Notes under the pieces: generated by a model
Told to the model about the DNA's origin: nothing
What the model saw: the letters and a program-made list of their open reading frames with translations, nothing else
Databases searched by the model: none
Position numbers and translations under genes: made by a program
In this document: one piece after another, positions 24,479-33,685 of the stretch
Layout of the letters: the number at the start of each line of letters is the position of its first letter
Numbering within the stretch: position 1 is the first letter of the stretch
NCBI RefSeq assembly: GCF_015221875.1
Contig: NZ_JACYGY010000002.1
Coordinates: 1,363,573-1,427,572 of the forward strand
DNA: 64,000 nucleotides
Source: Dyadobacter subterraneus
Lineage (GTDB): Bacteria; Bacteroidota; Bacteroidia; Cytophagales; Spirosomataceae
Direction of reading: 5' to 3'

Positions 24479-25576
24479 ATGGCGACACAATCACTCTTAC
24501 AATTCACCGGCAAAAGCATTTACTGTTCTCAGGCAGATGCCCACATTGATCCCTGGATTCCCGTGGACCGTGCGATCATTACACATGCTCATAGTGATCA
24601 CGCACGCTGGGGAAGCAAACATTATCTTGCCCATAAGGACAGTGAGGCTATTTTAAGACTTCGTTTGGGGCCGGATATTTCGTTGCAAACGGTTGAGTAT
24701 GGTGAAAAATTTGTAATCAATGGTGTCGTTTTTTCTTTGCATCCAGCCGGACATATTATCGGTTCTGCACAAGTTCGCGTGGAATATAAAGGCGAAGTTT
24801 GGGTAGCCAGCGGGGATTATAAACTGGAAGATGACAACTTTTGCGTGCCTTTTGAACCGGTGAAATGTAACGTTTTTATCACAGAATCAACTTTCGGATT
24901 GCCGATTTATAAATGGCAGCCGCAACAGGAAATTTTCTCTGAAATTGACAACTGGTGGGCGCAAAATAAAGCGCAGGATAAGGCCAGTATTCTGATGGGA
25001 TATTCGTTGGGGAAAATGCAGCGGATTTTGAAAGGTATTGAGCTGAAAGACAAAGTGATTTATGCGCATGGCGCTATTTATACCTTAAACGAAAGGCTGA
25101 GACAAGCCGGACATGATTTGCCGGAACTCACTTTGGTTACCAAAGAAACAGATAAAAAACTCTTTCGCGGATCGTTAGTGTTAGCGCCTCCATCAGTTGA
25201 CAGCAGTACCTGGATCCGGAAATTTAATCCTTATTCTCTTGGATATTGTTCGGGCTGGATGGCATTGCGAGGCGCGAAAAATCGTCGTGCTGTTGATCAG
25301 GGATTTATATTGAGCGATCACGTGGACTGGCCTGATTTGAACACTGCGGTTATAGAATCCGGAGCTGAGAAAGTTTATGTCACGCATGGCTATACCAGTA
25401 TTTTTTCACGTTGGTTGAATGAGAACGGGATTGAAGCGGGGGAGGTGACTACGATGTATGGAAATGAAGAGGAAACGGAGGATAGGGCGACGGGTGATGG
25501 ACCGGAAGCAGAGGGAATTGAGAATAACAAAGATTTATCGCCAATCCCCGACGATCCGGACTTGAAACTAAGCTAA
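24479..25576 (+). CDS. Ligase-associated MBL-fold DNA exonuclease
   Basis: The 365-residue metallo-beta-lactamase/beta-CASP-like protein has the metal site ITHAHSDHARWG (HxHxDH near residues 35-46), HPAGHIIGSAQ and a later ILSDHVDWPDL, with the third histidine region VTHGYTSIF. It corresponds to the ligase-associated exonuclease family that accompanies a bacterial LigB/LigC-like DNA ligase and belongs to the SNM1/Pso2-like nucleases. It is the first gene of the repair cassette; its stop is separated from the ligase ATG by only 30 bases of heptad repeat. Confidence 0.92.
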   Translation: MATQSLLQFTGKSIYCSQADAHIDPWIPVDRAIITHAHSDHARWGSKHYLAHKDSEAILRLRLGPDISLQTVEYGEKFVINGVVFSLHPAGHIIGSAQVRVEYKGEVWVASGDYKLEDDNFCVPFEPVKCNVFITESTFGLPIYKWQPQQEIFSEIDNWWAQNKAQDKASILMGYSLGKMQRILKGIELKDKVIYAHGAIYTLNERLRQAGHDLPELTLVTKETDKKLFRGSLVLAPPSVDSSTWIRKFNPYSLGYCSGWMALRGAKNRRAVDQGFILSDHVDWPDLNTAVIESGAEKVYVTHGYTSIFSRWLNENGIEAGEVTTMYGNEEETEDRATGDGPEAEGIENNKDLSPIPDDPDLKLS

Positions 25577-25605
25577 TCGCTAACCGCTAAAAGCCAATCG
25601 CTAAA
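25572..25605. repeat. Family B heptad repeat between exonuclease and ligase
   Basis: Almost the whole gap is a 7-base repeat: CGCTAAC, CGCTAAA, AGCCAAT, CGCTAAA. The exonuclease TAA stop (25574-25576) lies within the first unit, so the repeat includes the end of the coding sequence and runs up to the ligase start. Confidence 0.65.
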
Positions 25606-25606
25606 A

Positions 25607-27205
25607 ATGAAACAATTCGCTGAACTTTTCATGAATCTGGACCGGACCAACAAAACCAATGCAAAGGTTGAGTTGATGAAAAACTATTTTCTGTCCGCGT
25701 CAGATGAAGATAAAATGTGGGCACTGACTTTGTTCACGGGTCGTCGGCCATCCTTTAAAGTAAATAGAACACAGGTGAAAGAATGGGCCGCTGCGGAGGC
25801 AAATATTCCAATGTGGCTTTTCCAGGAAAGTTATCAAAGCGTGGGTGATTTAGGTGAAACGATTTCGCTTATTTTACCAAGAAATGGTTCTGAGGATTCT
25901 GATAAATCTTTGTCCGAATGGTTTTATTATTTGGGACTATTACCCAAGATGACCGATGAAGAAAAACATGATCATATTCTTCAGGCTTGGTCTCAATTAT
26001 CGCAGCACGAAACTTTTGTTTTCAATAAATTATTAATGGGCAGTTTCCGGATTGGTGTTTCCCAAACACTTGTAGTCAGGGCATTAGCGGAAGCAACTTC
26101 AACGGATTCAAATGTGATTGCGCATCGGGTCATGGGACAATGGGATCCTCTGGAAACGACGTTTGAAAAACTGATTTTAGATGAAGGAGAGAATGATAAT
26201 GCTTCAAGACCCTATCCGTTTTTTCTGGCTTATCCAATCGAAGGTGACGTTTCGAATTTGGGAAACCCGGAAGACTGGTTTGTCGAATGGAAATGGGACG
26301 GTATTCGCTCCCAGATCATTTATCGGAATAACGAACTATTCATCTGGACAAGGGGTGAAGAGCTTTCAACAGACAAATTCCCGGAATTGCATTTTCTTAG
26401 TACTGTCCTGCCAAATGGTACAGTTCTGGATGGAGAAATTGTAAGTTATATTGATGATAAGCCGATGCCTTTCAATGTTTTACAAACACGTATTGGCCGG
26501 AAAAATCTTTCTAAAAAAGTATTGGAAGAAGCACCCGTCGCTTTCATCGCTTATGATATCATGGAAGCAAATGGAGTCGATATAAGGAATTTGAGCCAAA
26601 TGCAGCGAAGAGCACAATTGGAAGAAATTCATAAAAACATGCCTGTTCAATCTGTTTTTAATCTTTCGCCACTGGTCGAATTCAAAGAATGGAGTGAATT
26701 GCATGATTTACATCCAACTTCCCGCGAAAATATTGCGGAAGGTTTTATGATCAAAAGGAAGAACAGTACCTATCAGGTCGGGCGCAAAAAAGGTGACTGG
26801 TGGAAATGGAAAATTGATCCGTTAAGTGTTGATGCCGTTTTGATTTATGCGCAAAAGGGAGCAGGTCGGAGAGCTGAACTTTTTACCGATTATACTTTTG
26901 CAGTTTGGGGTGAAGATGGGAAATTAATCCCTTTTGCCAAAGCTTACTCAGGATTAACCGACGTTGAAATTGGCCAGGTCGACTACTTTATAAAACGTAA
27001 TATTCTGGAAAAGTTCGGCCCGGTAAGGACGGTTAAGCCGGAGCTGGTTTTTGAAATTGGGTTCGAAGGAATTAATGAATCAACACGACACAAATCCGGA
27101 ATTGCTGTACGGTTTCCCCGGATTTTGAGATGGAGAAAGGATAAAAAGGCTGCGGAGGCGGATACTTTGGAAAATTTGAAGGGGATTTTGGAGATGTATA
27201 AGTAA
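25607..27205 (+). CDS. ATP-dependent DNA ligase of the repair cassette
   Basis: The 532-residue enzyme has an N-terminal helical DNA-binding domain (~1-200), the adenylation domain with the KxDG-type nucleotidyl site VEWKWDGIRSQI (catalytic Lys), LDGEIVSY (motif III), EGFMIKRKNSTY (motif IV) and WWKWKID (motif V), then an OB-fold. Bacterial ATP-dependent ligases of this type join nicks during repair and come with the MBL exonuclease, DEXH helicase and PdeM phosphoesterase. Here the first two are adjacent and the others follow after a toxin-antitoxin insertion. Confidence 0.95.
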   Translation: MKQFAELFMNLDRTNKTNAKVELMKNYFLSASDEDKMWALTLFTGRRPSFKVNRTQVKEWAAAEANIPMWLFQESYQSVGDLGETISLILPRNGSEDSDKSLSEWFYYLGLLPKMTDEEKHDHILQAWSQLSQHETFVFNKLLMGSFRIGVSQTLVVRALAEATSTDSNVIAHRVMGQWDPLETTFEKLILDEGENDNASRPYPFFLAYPIEGDVSNLGNPEDWFVEWKWDGIRSQIIYRNNELFIWTRGEELSTDKFPELHFLSTVLPNGTVLDGEIVSYIDDKPMPFNVLQTRIGRKNLSKKVLEEAPVAFIAYDIMEANGVDIRNLSQMQRRAQLEEIHKNMPVQSVFNLSPLVEFKEWSELHDLHPTSRENIAEGFMIKRKNSTYQVGRKKGDWWKWKIDPLSVDAVLIYAQKGAGRRAELFTDYTFAVWGEDGKLIPFAKAYSGLTDVEIGQVDYFIKRNILEKFGPVRTVKPELVFEIGFEGINESTRHKSGIAVRFPRILRWRKDKKAAEADTLENLKGILEMYK

Positions 27206-27207
27206 TT

Positions 27208-27248
27208 AAGTCTGCAAATCTTACATTTAATGTTAGATTTGCAGACTT
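27208..27248 (+). terminator. Hairpin downstream of the ligase gene
   Basis: A 14-bp perfect stem (27208-27221 with 27235-27248), extended by four more pairs after a mismatch, follows the ligase stop by three bases. Only a weak T tract follows, so it may act as a terminator or as a 3' stabilising structure. The remaining gap to 27489 is AT-rich and shows nothing else I can name. Confidence 0.65.
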
Positions 27249-27489
27249 CTCTTCGAGCTTTAATCGCTTTTTAATTAGAATGCGATGTTTAATATTTATG
27301 ATCTTCTTTTTCATTGATATCAGCTGCTTAATAGAATCGTAATAAAGTTAGGTAATCTTCTTCTTCACGATCTTCAAATTTATTTATAAAATTGGGATAC
27401 AATTATCAGCCATTTGAAAGATTCCAATATGATAATCGCCTATCAGACTTCAATTGAAGCAATTTTCTTGTGAGAAATAACTAAGGAAA

Positions 27490-27885
27490 TCACCAAATCA
27501 CATCTACAACATCTTTATATAATTTAAACTTATCATCAGCAGAAAGAATTTGAAATTTTTCTGTGAAAGCGGTTGCTAAGATCAGTCGATCGAATGGATC
27601 GCGATGATTATCAAAAAGTGGAATACGATTGTAGTTGTTTAGATATTCATCTTTAATTGGCAGCGTTATTATTCCAATTCGCTGCACTTCATTTATGTAT
27701 TCTTGTATTGATTTCAATAATTCAAGCTTGCCAATATTCTTTTTGATAGTTATTTCAAAAAAAGAAATTACACTAACAAAGCAATCTGAATTTAAAGCTG
27801 AAATAATAGACTCCGCTTCGATGGAAAGACGATTATTATTATCAAGAGCCCAAAGTATTACATGCGTGTCTAGCAAATATGCCAT
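27490..27885 (-). CDS. PIN-domain toxin, VapC-like
   Basis: A 131-residue PIN-domain RNase. The acidic metal-binding residues are visible: D6 in YLLDTHVILW, E44 in SFFEITIK, D96/D99 in RDPFDRLILATA and D117 in ILSADDKF. VapC-type toxins cut specific RNAs and are held inactive by a co-expressed antitoxin. The ATG shares its first base with the end of the antitoxin gene, a typical coupled arrangement. The pair lies antisense inside the ligase-helicase repair cassette. Confidence 0.92.
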   Translation of the reverse strand: MAYLLDTHVILWALDNNNRLSIEAESIISALNSDCFVSVISFFEITIKKNIGKLELLKSIQEYINEVQRIGIITLPIKDEYLNNYNRIPLFDNHRDPFDRLILATAFTEKFQILSADDKFKLYKDVVDVIW

Positions 27886-28100
27886 TACATATAATCTTTT
27901 AAGTCGTCAAGGGAGTCGTTGAAATCCTCCGACATTTTGATAGTGCCTTTCATCGTTCCTAATGGACGTTTGTTTAAGGATACATCTGGCTCAACTTCCT
28001 CCATAAAAGTTATTAAGACTTTTGCTTTTTTTCTCAAAGGAGGTTTTTCTGTCAAAATTACCTTACCATTTTCATAAACACCTTCAATTGTAGTTAGCAT
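27885..28100 (-). CDS. DUF2281-type antitoxin of the VapC-like toxin
   Basis: The 71-residue protein has an N-terminal beta-hairpin region (MLTTIEGVYENGKVILTEKPP) and the acidic C-terminal tail GTMKGTIKMSEDFNDSLDDL, which in this family folds over the PIN active site. It is the antitoxin expected upstream of the PIN toxin and overlaps it by one base. It probably also represses its own promoter upstream (28101-28240), where I see no clear palindrome. Confidence 0.82.
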   Translation of the reverse strand: MLTTIEGVYENGKVILTEKPPLRKKAKVLITFMEEVEPDVSLNKRPLGTMKGTIKMSEDFNDSLDDLKDYM

Positions 28101-28240
28101 AGCTTTTACATTTAGTCGTTAACAAATATACCTATTTCAAAGATTTAATTGATAATTTAGAAAATCAGGAATGAAATTTGATAAAAGCATAATATCCTGA
28201 AAAATTTAATTATCAATAATTTCAAAAAAGAACATTCCCT

Positions 28241-30703
28241 TTGACAAAATCCCGCGGACATATCGCTGTTGAGCAGTGGTTTAAATATAAAAACTGGAAA
28301 TGGGCGGCTTTTCAAAAGGAGGCTTCTGAGGCGTACCTTTCGGGAAAAAGTGGTTTGGTCAATGCACCAACAGGGAGCGGGAAAACGTATTCTCTGTGGA
28401 TTCCTTTTTTGATACGATACATTAATTCTTTGCCTAAAAATCCTGCTAAAAGAAGTAAAGGTTTGCAGATTTTGTGGGTTACACCTCTCCGCGCTTTGTC
28501 AAAAGACCTTTTCCGAAATATGGAAATTGCCGCGCTGGAAATGAACCTGACATTGCGGATTGGTGTGCGTTCCGGCGATACCAGCACCAAGGAGCGAGCA
28601 AGTCAAAAGAAACAAATGCCGGAAGCTTTGCTGATTACACCGGAAAGTTTACATCTTTTATTTGCACAAAAAGGCAGCTCCGAAACTTTTAAAAACCTTC
28701 ATACAATCGTTGTCGATGAATGGCATGAATTGATGGGAAGCAAGCGTGGAACGCAAACCGAATTGGCAATCGCCAGATTACGAACCATAAATCCGGATCT
28801 TCAAACCTGGGGGATTTCGGCGACAATCGGAAATCTGGAAGAAGCCAAACAAGTTTTGGTCGGCATGGATTCGGCGGAGGAAGATACGGTGATCGTCAAA
28901 GCAAAAACACAAAAGAAAATTCTTGTTGAAAGTATTCTTCCCGAAAAAGTAGAAACGCTGCCCTGGGCGGGATATATGGGTACAAGGCTGATTGACTATG
29001 TAGTTGATATTGTCCGCAAAAGCAAAACAACCCTGCTTTTTACAAATACACGGTCGCAGACGGAAATCTGGTATCGGATTATCATTGAAAAATATCCTGA
29101 ATTCGCCGGAATAATGGCGCTTCATCACGCTTCACTGGACAGGGAAATCCGTGATTGGGTGGAAGAATCCTTACATGAAGAAAAACTGAAACTGGTCATC
29201 TGCACGGCGAGTTTGGATCTTGGCGTAGATTTTCGGCCGGTAGATACGGTGATTCAGGTCGGCAGTCCGAAAAGTATCGCCAGATTTATCCAGCGTGCCG
29301 GTCGAAGTGGGCATCAGCCGGGTGTGGCTAGTAAAATATATTTTTGCCCGACCAATGCTTTGGAATTAATCGAAGCCGTGTCTTTGAGGGATGGTGTTGA
29401 AAAACAAATCATTGAGGATCGTCCGCCCGTTATTCATGCTTTTGATGTTCTTGCACAATGGATGATTACGCTTGCTGTTGGTGAAGGTTTTGACGAAAAA
29501 CAATTGTTTGATGAGGTCAGAAATTGTTACGGTTATCAATTTATAAACCGGGAAGAGTGGGAGTGGCTTTTGGGTTATATTACAACAGGAAGTCCCTCAA
29601 TGACAGTTTATGATGAATATAAAAAAGTTGAAAGAATTGACGGTATATATAAAGTAACGAGCCGTCGGATCGCACACCGGCATATGCTGAGCATGGGAAC
29701 CATCGTTTCCGAAACCTCGCTGAAAGTTAAGTTTCAGCATGGACGCTATTTGGGTTCCGTTGAAGAATCTTTTGTGTCGAGAATGAAAACGGGTGATGTG
29801 TTCGTTTTCGCCGGCATGAGTGTGGAATTTGTCAGGATTCATGAGATGACGGTCACGGTTAAAAAGGCTGAGGGTAAAAGAGGATTTTTGGTGCGTTGGG
29901 CGGGAGGGAGAATGCCATTGTCTTCCCAATTATCAGCATTTATCCGCGACCGATTATCCGATGCGATTGAAAATCCGCATAAGGAAAAAGAATTATCCAA
30001 ACTAAAACCGCTTCTGGAATTGCAACGAGAGCGGTCGATGATTCCCAATACCGGTGAACTTTTAATCGAACAATGTGAAACCCGGGAAGGGCATCATATT
30101 TTCATTTTTCCATTTGAAGGGCGATTGGTTCACGAAGGTATGGCGATCATTCTGGCTTACCGGATCAGCAAATTATCTCCTATCACTTTCTCGCTTGCTA
30201 TGAATGATTACGGTTTCGAGCTGCTTAGCGATCAATACGTTGATATGGAAAAAATTGTGAAAGAAATCGATTTGTTTTCCACAGCTCATTTGGTGGATGA
30301 TATATACCAAAGTGTGAACGCGACGGAAATGGCGAAACGAAAATTCAGAGAAATTGCCGCGATTGCCGGATTAATGTTTCAGGGTTATCCCGGAAAGTTT
30401 ATGAAAACCAAGCAGGTTCAGGCTTCCAGTTCGCTTTTGTTTACGGTTATGACGAAATACGAAAACAACAATTTACTTGTCAATCAGGCATATCAGGAAG
30501 TTTTAACTTATCAATTGGAAGAGGTCAGAATGCGAAAGGCACTGGACCGGATTGAAACACAAAAAATAATTGTCAAAAGAACGAGAAAGCCAACGCCTTT
30601 TTCGTTTCCTATTATGGTAGACCGGCTGAGGGAACAATTGACCTCGGAAAAGCTGGAAGACCGGATACAAAAAATGCTCAAACAGTATAGTGATGCAGAT
30701 TGA
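28241..30703 (+). CDS. Ligase-associated DEXH-box DNA helicase (Lhr-like)
   Basis: The 820-residue superfamily 2 helicase has motif I NAPTGSGKTYS, motif II VVDEWHEL (DEWH), motif III SATIGN and motif VI IQRAGRSGHQPG, followed by the large Lhr-type C-terminal region. It unwinds DNA or RNA-DNA hybrids during repair in the ligase-associated system. Translation starts with TTG (MTKSRG), the first plausible start in frame. The end overlaps pdeM by 14 bases. The gene is separated from the ligase by an antisense toxin-antitoxin pair. Confidence 0.93.
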   Translation: MTKSRGHIAVEQWFKYKNWKWAAFQKEASEAYLSGKSGLVNAPTGSGKTYSLWIPFLIRYINSLPKNPAKRSKGLQILWVTPLRALSKDLFRNMEIAALEMNLTLRIGVRSGDTSTKERASQKKQMPEALLITPESLHLLFAQKGSSETFKNLHTIVVDEWHELMGSKRGTQTELAIARLRTINPDLQTWGISATIGNLEEAKQVLVGMDSAEEDTVIVKAKTQKKILVESILPEKVETLPWAGYMGTRLIDYVVDIVRKSKTTLLFTNTRSQTEIWYRIIIEKYPEFAGIMALHHASLDREIRDWVEESLHEEKLKLVICTASLDLGVDFRPVDTVIQVGSPKSIARFIQRAGRSGHQPGVASKIYFCPTNALELIEAVSLRDGVEKQIIEDRPPVIHAFDVLAQWMITLAVGEGFDEKQLFDEVRNCYGYQFINREEWEWLLGYITTGSPSMTVYDEYKKVERIDGIYKVTSRRIAHRHMLSMGTIVSETSLKVKFQHGRYLGSVEESFVSRMKTGDVFVFAGMSVEFVRIHEMTVTVKKAEGKRGFLVRWAGGRMPLSSQLSAFIRDRLSDAIENPHKEKELSKLKPLLELQRERSMIPNTGELLIEQCETREGHHIFIFPFEGRLVHEGMAIILAYRISKLSPITFSLAMNDYGFELLSDQYVDMEKIVKEIDLFSTAHLVDDIYQSVNATEMAKRKFREIAAIAGLMFQGYPGKFMKTKQVQASSSLLFTVMTKYENNNLLVNQAYQEVLTYQLEEVRMRKALDRIETQKIIVKRTRKPTPFSFPIMVDRLREQLTSEKLEDRIQKMLKQYSDAD

Positions 30704-31334
30704 AATACGGAATAACCACTTTGATTTATTAACACAAAAGGCGATTTTTTGGCAGGAAAAACAAACACTTCTCATCGGTGATCTGCATTTAGGAAAAATT
30801 ACACATTTCAGAAAAGAAGGAATCGCAATTCCTCAAATTGCCGCCGGCAACAACTTCGAAAGACTGGATCAGTTACTGGAAAATACAAATTGCTCGCGTA
30901 TCATTTTTCTTGGAGATCTTTTTCATAACAAATACAATTCAGAATGGGAAACCTTTTCGGAATGGCGAAAGAAATATCATTTTGTTGAAATGATTATTGT
31001 GATCGGGAATCATGATGTTTTACCGATCACTTTGTTTCTGGAAAATAATATTGAAGTGTATAAAAATGATTTTGAAGAAGAAAATTTCATTTTTACACAC
31101 CATCCGAAAGTGGAGCTGAACCCAACCAAATTTGTCTTCGCCGGGCACATTCATCCGGTATTCACGTCCTATGGAAAAGGGCGGCAAAGTTTTCGATTGC
31201 CGTGTTTTGTAGTGGATAAATATCAGGCAATTTTGCCAAGTTTTGGCGTTTTTACGGGAGGTTTTGGAGTGGATTTGGTTGTAGGAAGGAAGATATATAT
31301 GTTGACGGAAGAGCGGGTTTTTGCGGTTGGGTGA
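30690..31334 (+). CDS. pdeM: Ligase-associated metallophosphoesterase PdeM
   Basis: The 214-residue calcineurin-like phosphoesterase has the metal motifs in order: GDLHLGKITHFRKEG, LGDLFHNKYNS, VIGNHDVLP, FTHHPK and FAGHIHPVF. PdeM proteins are the phosphoesterase member of the ligase-associated repair cassette and probably process DNA ends. The overlap with the helicase gene indicates a single transcript. Confidence 0.92.
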   Translation: MMQIEIRNNHFDLLTQKAIFWQEKQTLLIGDLHLGKITHFRKEGIAIPQIAAGNNFERLDQLLENTNCSRIIFLGDLFHNKYNSEWETFSEWRKKYHFVEMIIVIGNHDVLPITLFLENNIEVYKNDFEEENFIFTHHPKVELNPTKFVFAGHIHPVFTSYGKGRQSFRLPCFVVDKYQAILPSFGVFTGGFGVDLVVGRKIYMLTEERVFAVG

Positions 31335-31356
31335 TGAATTAATTTATGAAGTAATT

Positions 31357-31565
31357 ATGTCACCCGTTCCGGGTTTTAGCCTAACCATCATTTCTCTGTT
31401 TCTACAATAATGTTATCCCTTCGGGATTTGATATCTAGGTTGATCAAACCTATTTCAATTTAATATCATCCTTTGGAATTTTAATTCGGAAAACAAACCC
31501 GAAGGGTTGAAATTATTATAGAAGAATACAATGTAGCGACCAGCCAAACCCTGAAAGGGTGACAT
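31357..31565. repeat. 209-bp imperfect palindromic element
   Basis: The left end ATGTCACCC is the inverse of the right end GGGTGACAT. The two ~70-base arms stay similar inwards, each carrying a CCCTTCGGG-type hairpin core and a TTCTATAATAA-like stretch. It fills most of the gap between pdeM (+) and the convergent repair gene (-). It could be a non-coding mobile palindrome (MITE-like) acting as a bidirectional terminator. No gene lies in this gap. Confidence 0.75.
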
Positions 31566-31611
31566 ATTTGTTATTAACTATTTTATCCAATCCAATTTTA
31601 TTACTGAACAA

Positions 31612-32409
31612 CTACTTTTTCTCAATCAAATGCTTCCAATACCGTTTCGGAACATGCTGAACATGCAACTTGATATTCCGTCTTGATGGAATATTAACGT
31701 TTTTGAAATAATTCTGCCACAGTTCCTGATATAAGGTTTCAGAATCATGAAAAACATCTTTCACCGATGTTTTCGCTCCCGCATCATTGGAAAAATCTAA
31801 TGTGATTTCTTCCACTTTATCCTGGTCATAATAAATTCCGTACTTTCGTTTAATATCATAAATCAACCAATTCTGATCGGCGTAACGCTCAGCAAAATGT
31901 TCGTTTAATAGAGGAATTACGTTAAAATCCGGCTCAATTCCTGCATAATACAAATCATCAGCCGTGCGCTGAAATCTGACAAAAGCTTCCATTCTGTGTT
32001 TCTCCCGATATACCATTTTTGAAGTTTGATTTACTTTCAAAACATCAGGATTGCCATAGGCCAGATGCGGCGAATCAAAACCGGAAAAATAAAACTTGAT
32101 ACAGGAAAATATAGTTATTTCAATGCCGGCAATCTCAGATAAATAACAGCGATAAAGTTGTATGCAATTTTCTTTCGGGACTTTCTTTTTCAGTCCAAGC
32201 CAAACTCTTTTTGCTTTTTCTTCATCCGTTACCACAATTACTTTTTCTGCAAAAAAGTCTGTCTGGCTTTCGCGGTCAATAACTGAAAAACCGGTAACAT
32301 TCCATTTTTTTGAATAGGCATCGAAAACCGCAGTCAATAAGCCATACCAGGTTCCATCGTATGAAACGCTGACGGGCTTATCCGAAAAGATTGTATTGCT
32401 GACCTCCAT
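31612..32409 (-). CDS. Partner of the repair radical-SAM protein (TIGR03915-like)
   Basis: The 265-residue soluble protein opens with the pattern VSVSYDGTWYGLLTAVFDAY and has FIHF-region equivalents such as MVYREKHRMEAFVRFQRTAD, YYAGIEPDFNVIPLLNEHFAERYADQNWLIYD. This matches the DUF4130/TIGR03915 family, always found beside a putative DNA modification/repair radical-SAM protein. Its role is unknown beyond that link. The gene overlaps the 3' end of the radical-SAM gene by 32 bases, so both are co-translated. Confidence 0.88.
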   Translation of the reverse strand: MEVSNTIFSDKPVSVSYDGTWYGLLTAVFDAYSKKWNVTGFSVIDRESQTDFFAEKVIVVTDEEKAKRVWLGLKKKVPKENCIQLYRCYLSEIAGIEITIFSCIKFYFSGFDSPHLAYGNPDVLKVNQTSKMVYREKHRMEAFVRFQRTADDLYYAGIEPDFNVIPLLNEHFAERYADQNWLIYDIKRKYGIYYDQDKVEEITLDFSNDAGAKTSVKDVFHDSETLYQELWQNYFKNVNIPSRRNIKLHVQHVPKRYWKHLIEKK

Positions 32410-33637
32410 TGGTAAGGAATTTACTCCGGGATTCGTTGAGGATAAATTGCCGGATTTTGGCTTCCGTATAATCCTTCCGATCGGTTATCGGACTGTTGCA
32501 GGTTATAAAATATTTCGCTCTGTTAATCGCTATTCCGATTTTTTTAAGATGATCCCATCCCAATTTATTGAACCGGCGCGCTCCAACAATTTTTTGTGCC
32601 GATTGGACGCCAATTCCTGGTACCCGAAGAATTAATTGCAAGTCGGCAGTATTAACATCAACCGGGAAAAAAGCCATGTTTCTGAGCGCCCAGCTAAGTT
32701 TTGGATCGATTTCGGGGTCAAGATTTGGAAACTGATCATTCAGTAATTCCTGCACATGAAATCCGTAAAACCGCATAAGCCAATCCGTTTGATATAACCG
32801 ATTTTCTCTCAAAACCGGAACAGCACTTCCTAAACCAGGCAATCGGTTATCGTTACTGATTGGTACATAACCTGAGTAATAAACCCGTTTCAAATTAAAT
32901 CCTTTATAGAATTTATTCGCCGTGTGCATGATGTCTTTATCGGATTCACCACTGGCGCCAATGATCATTTGTGTGCTTTGTCCGGCGGGTGCAAAAAGCG
33001 GCGCAGACTTAAATATTTTCGATTCTTCCTTCGTCCGGATGATCTCCTTTTTCAAATAAGTCATCGGCTCGATCATATCTTTGATATTCTTATCCGGAGC
33101 CAAAAGTTTCAAACCACTTTCTGTCGGAATTTCAATATTTACGCTGAGACGATCTGCCCACAAACCCGCTTCATGCATAAGTTCATCACTTGCGCCGGGA
33201 ATTGTTTTGAGATGGATATATCCGTTGAATTTATTTTCTGTCCGAAGTTTTTTGGCAACAGAAACCAGCCTTTCCATTGTGTAATCGGCATTTTTAAAAA
33301 TACCCGAACTCAGGAAAAGTCCTTCAATATAATTTCTGCGGTAAAAATTCATGGTCAGATCGACCACTTCCTGAACCGTGAATGCGGCTCTTTTAATGTC
33401 ATTGCTTTTTCTTGTAACGCAGTAAGCGCAGTCAAAAATACAATGATTAGTAAGCAGGATTTTTAGAAGTGAAACGCAGCGTCCATCTTCCGTGTAGGTA
33501 TGACAAATTCCGCTTCCCGTCGCCTCACCTAATCCTTTGTTGTGATTGGTGCGCTTGCTGCCACTGGATGAACATGATACGTCGTACTTGGCCGCATCAG
33601 CAAGAATTTCAAGCTTCTCATGAAGTCTTTCCGACAT
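32378..33637 (-). CDS. Putative DNA repair radical-SAM protein (TIGR03916-like)
   Basis: The 419-residue protein has the radical-SAM cluster motif CIFDCAYC (CxxxCxxC) at about residues 70-77, an EIPTESG strand, and near the C-terminus a helix-hairpin-helix LQLILRVPGIGVQSAQKIVG typical of DNA-binding proteins. The combination defines the family of putative DNA modification/repair radical-SAM enzymes. The reaction is unknown; a radical reaction on damaged DNA, similar in concept to spore photoproduct lyase, is inference. The promoter carries a palindromic operator at the predicted start point. Confidence 0.9.
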   Translation of the reverse strand: MSERLHEKLEILADAAKYDVSCSSSGSKRTNHNKGLGEATGSGICHTYTEDGRCVSLLKILLTNHCIFDCAYCVTRKSNDIKRAAFTVQEVVDLTMNFYRRNYIEGLFLSSGIFKNADYTMERLVSVAKKLRTENKFNGYIHLKTIPGASDELMHEAGLWADRLSVNIEIPTESGLKLLAPDKNIKDMIEPMTYLKKEIIRTKEESKIFKSAPLFAPAGQSTQMIIGASGESDKDIMHTANKFYKGFNLKRVYYSGYVPISNDNRLPGLGSAVPVLRENRLYQTDWLMRFYGFHVQELLNDQFPNLDPEIDPKLSWALRNMAFFPVDVNTADLQLILRVPGIGVQSAQKIVGARRFNKLGWDHLKKIGIAINRAKYFITCNSPITDRKDYTEAKIRQFILNESRSKFLTNGGQQYNLFG

Positions 33638-33661
33638 ATCTATGTTCTAACGTTTGTTGAT

Positions 33662-33685
33662 GATACTATTAGTATCACAAATATA
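33662..33685 (-). promoter_or_regulatory. Promoter with palindromic operator for the radical-SAM repair operon
   Basis: The minus strand shows TATATTTG (33678-33685), a perfect match to the Bacteroidota -7 consensus. It is followed two bases later by the perfect 15-base palindrome GATACTA-A-TAGTATC (33662-33676), which covers the predicted transcription start at ~33671. A further half-site AGTATC lies upstream at about 33696-33701. A repressor bound here would block initiation, as LexA does in SOS operons; the regulator is not identified. Confidence 0.6.
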
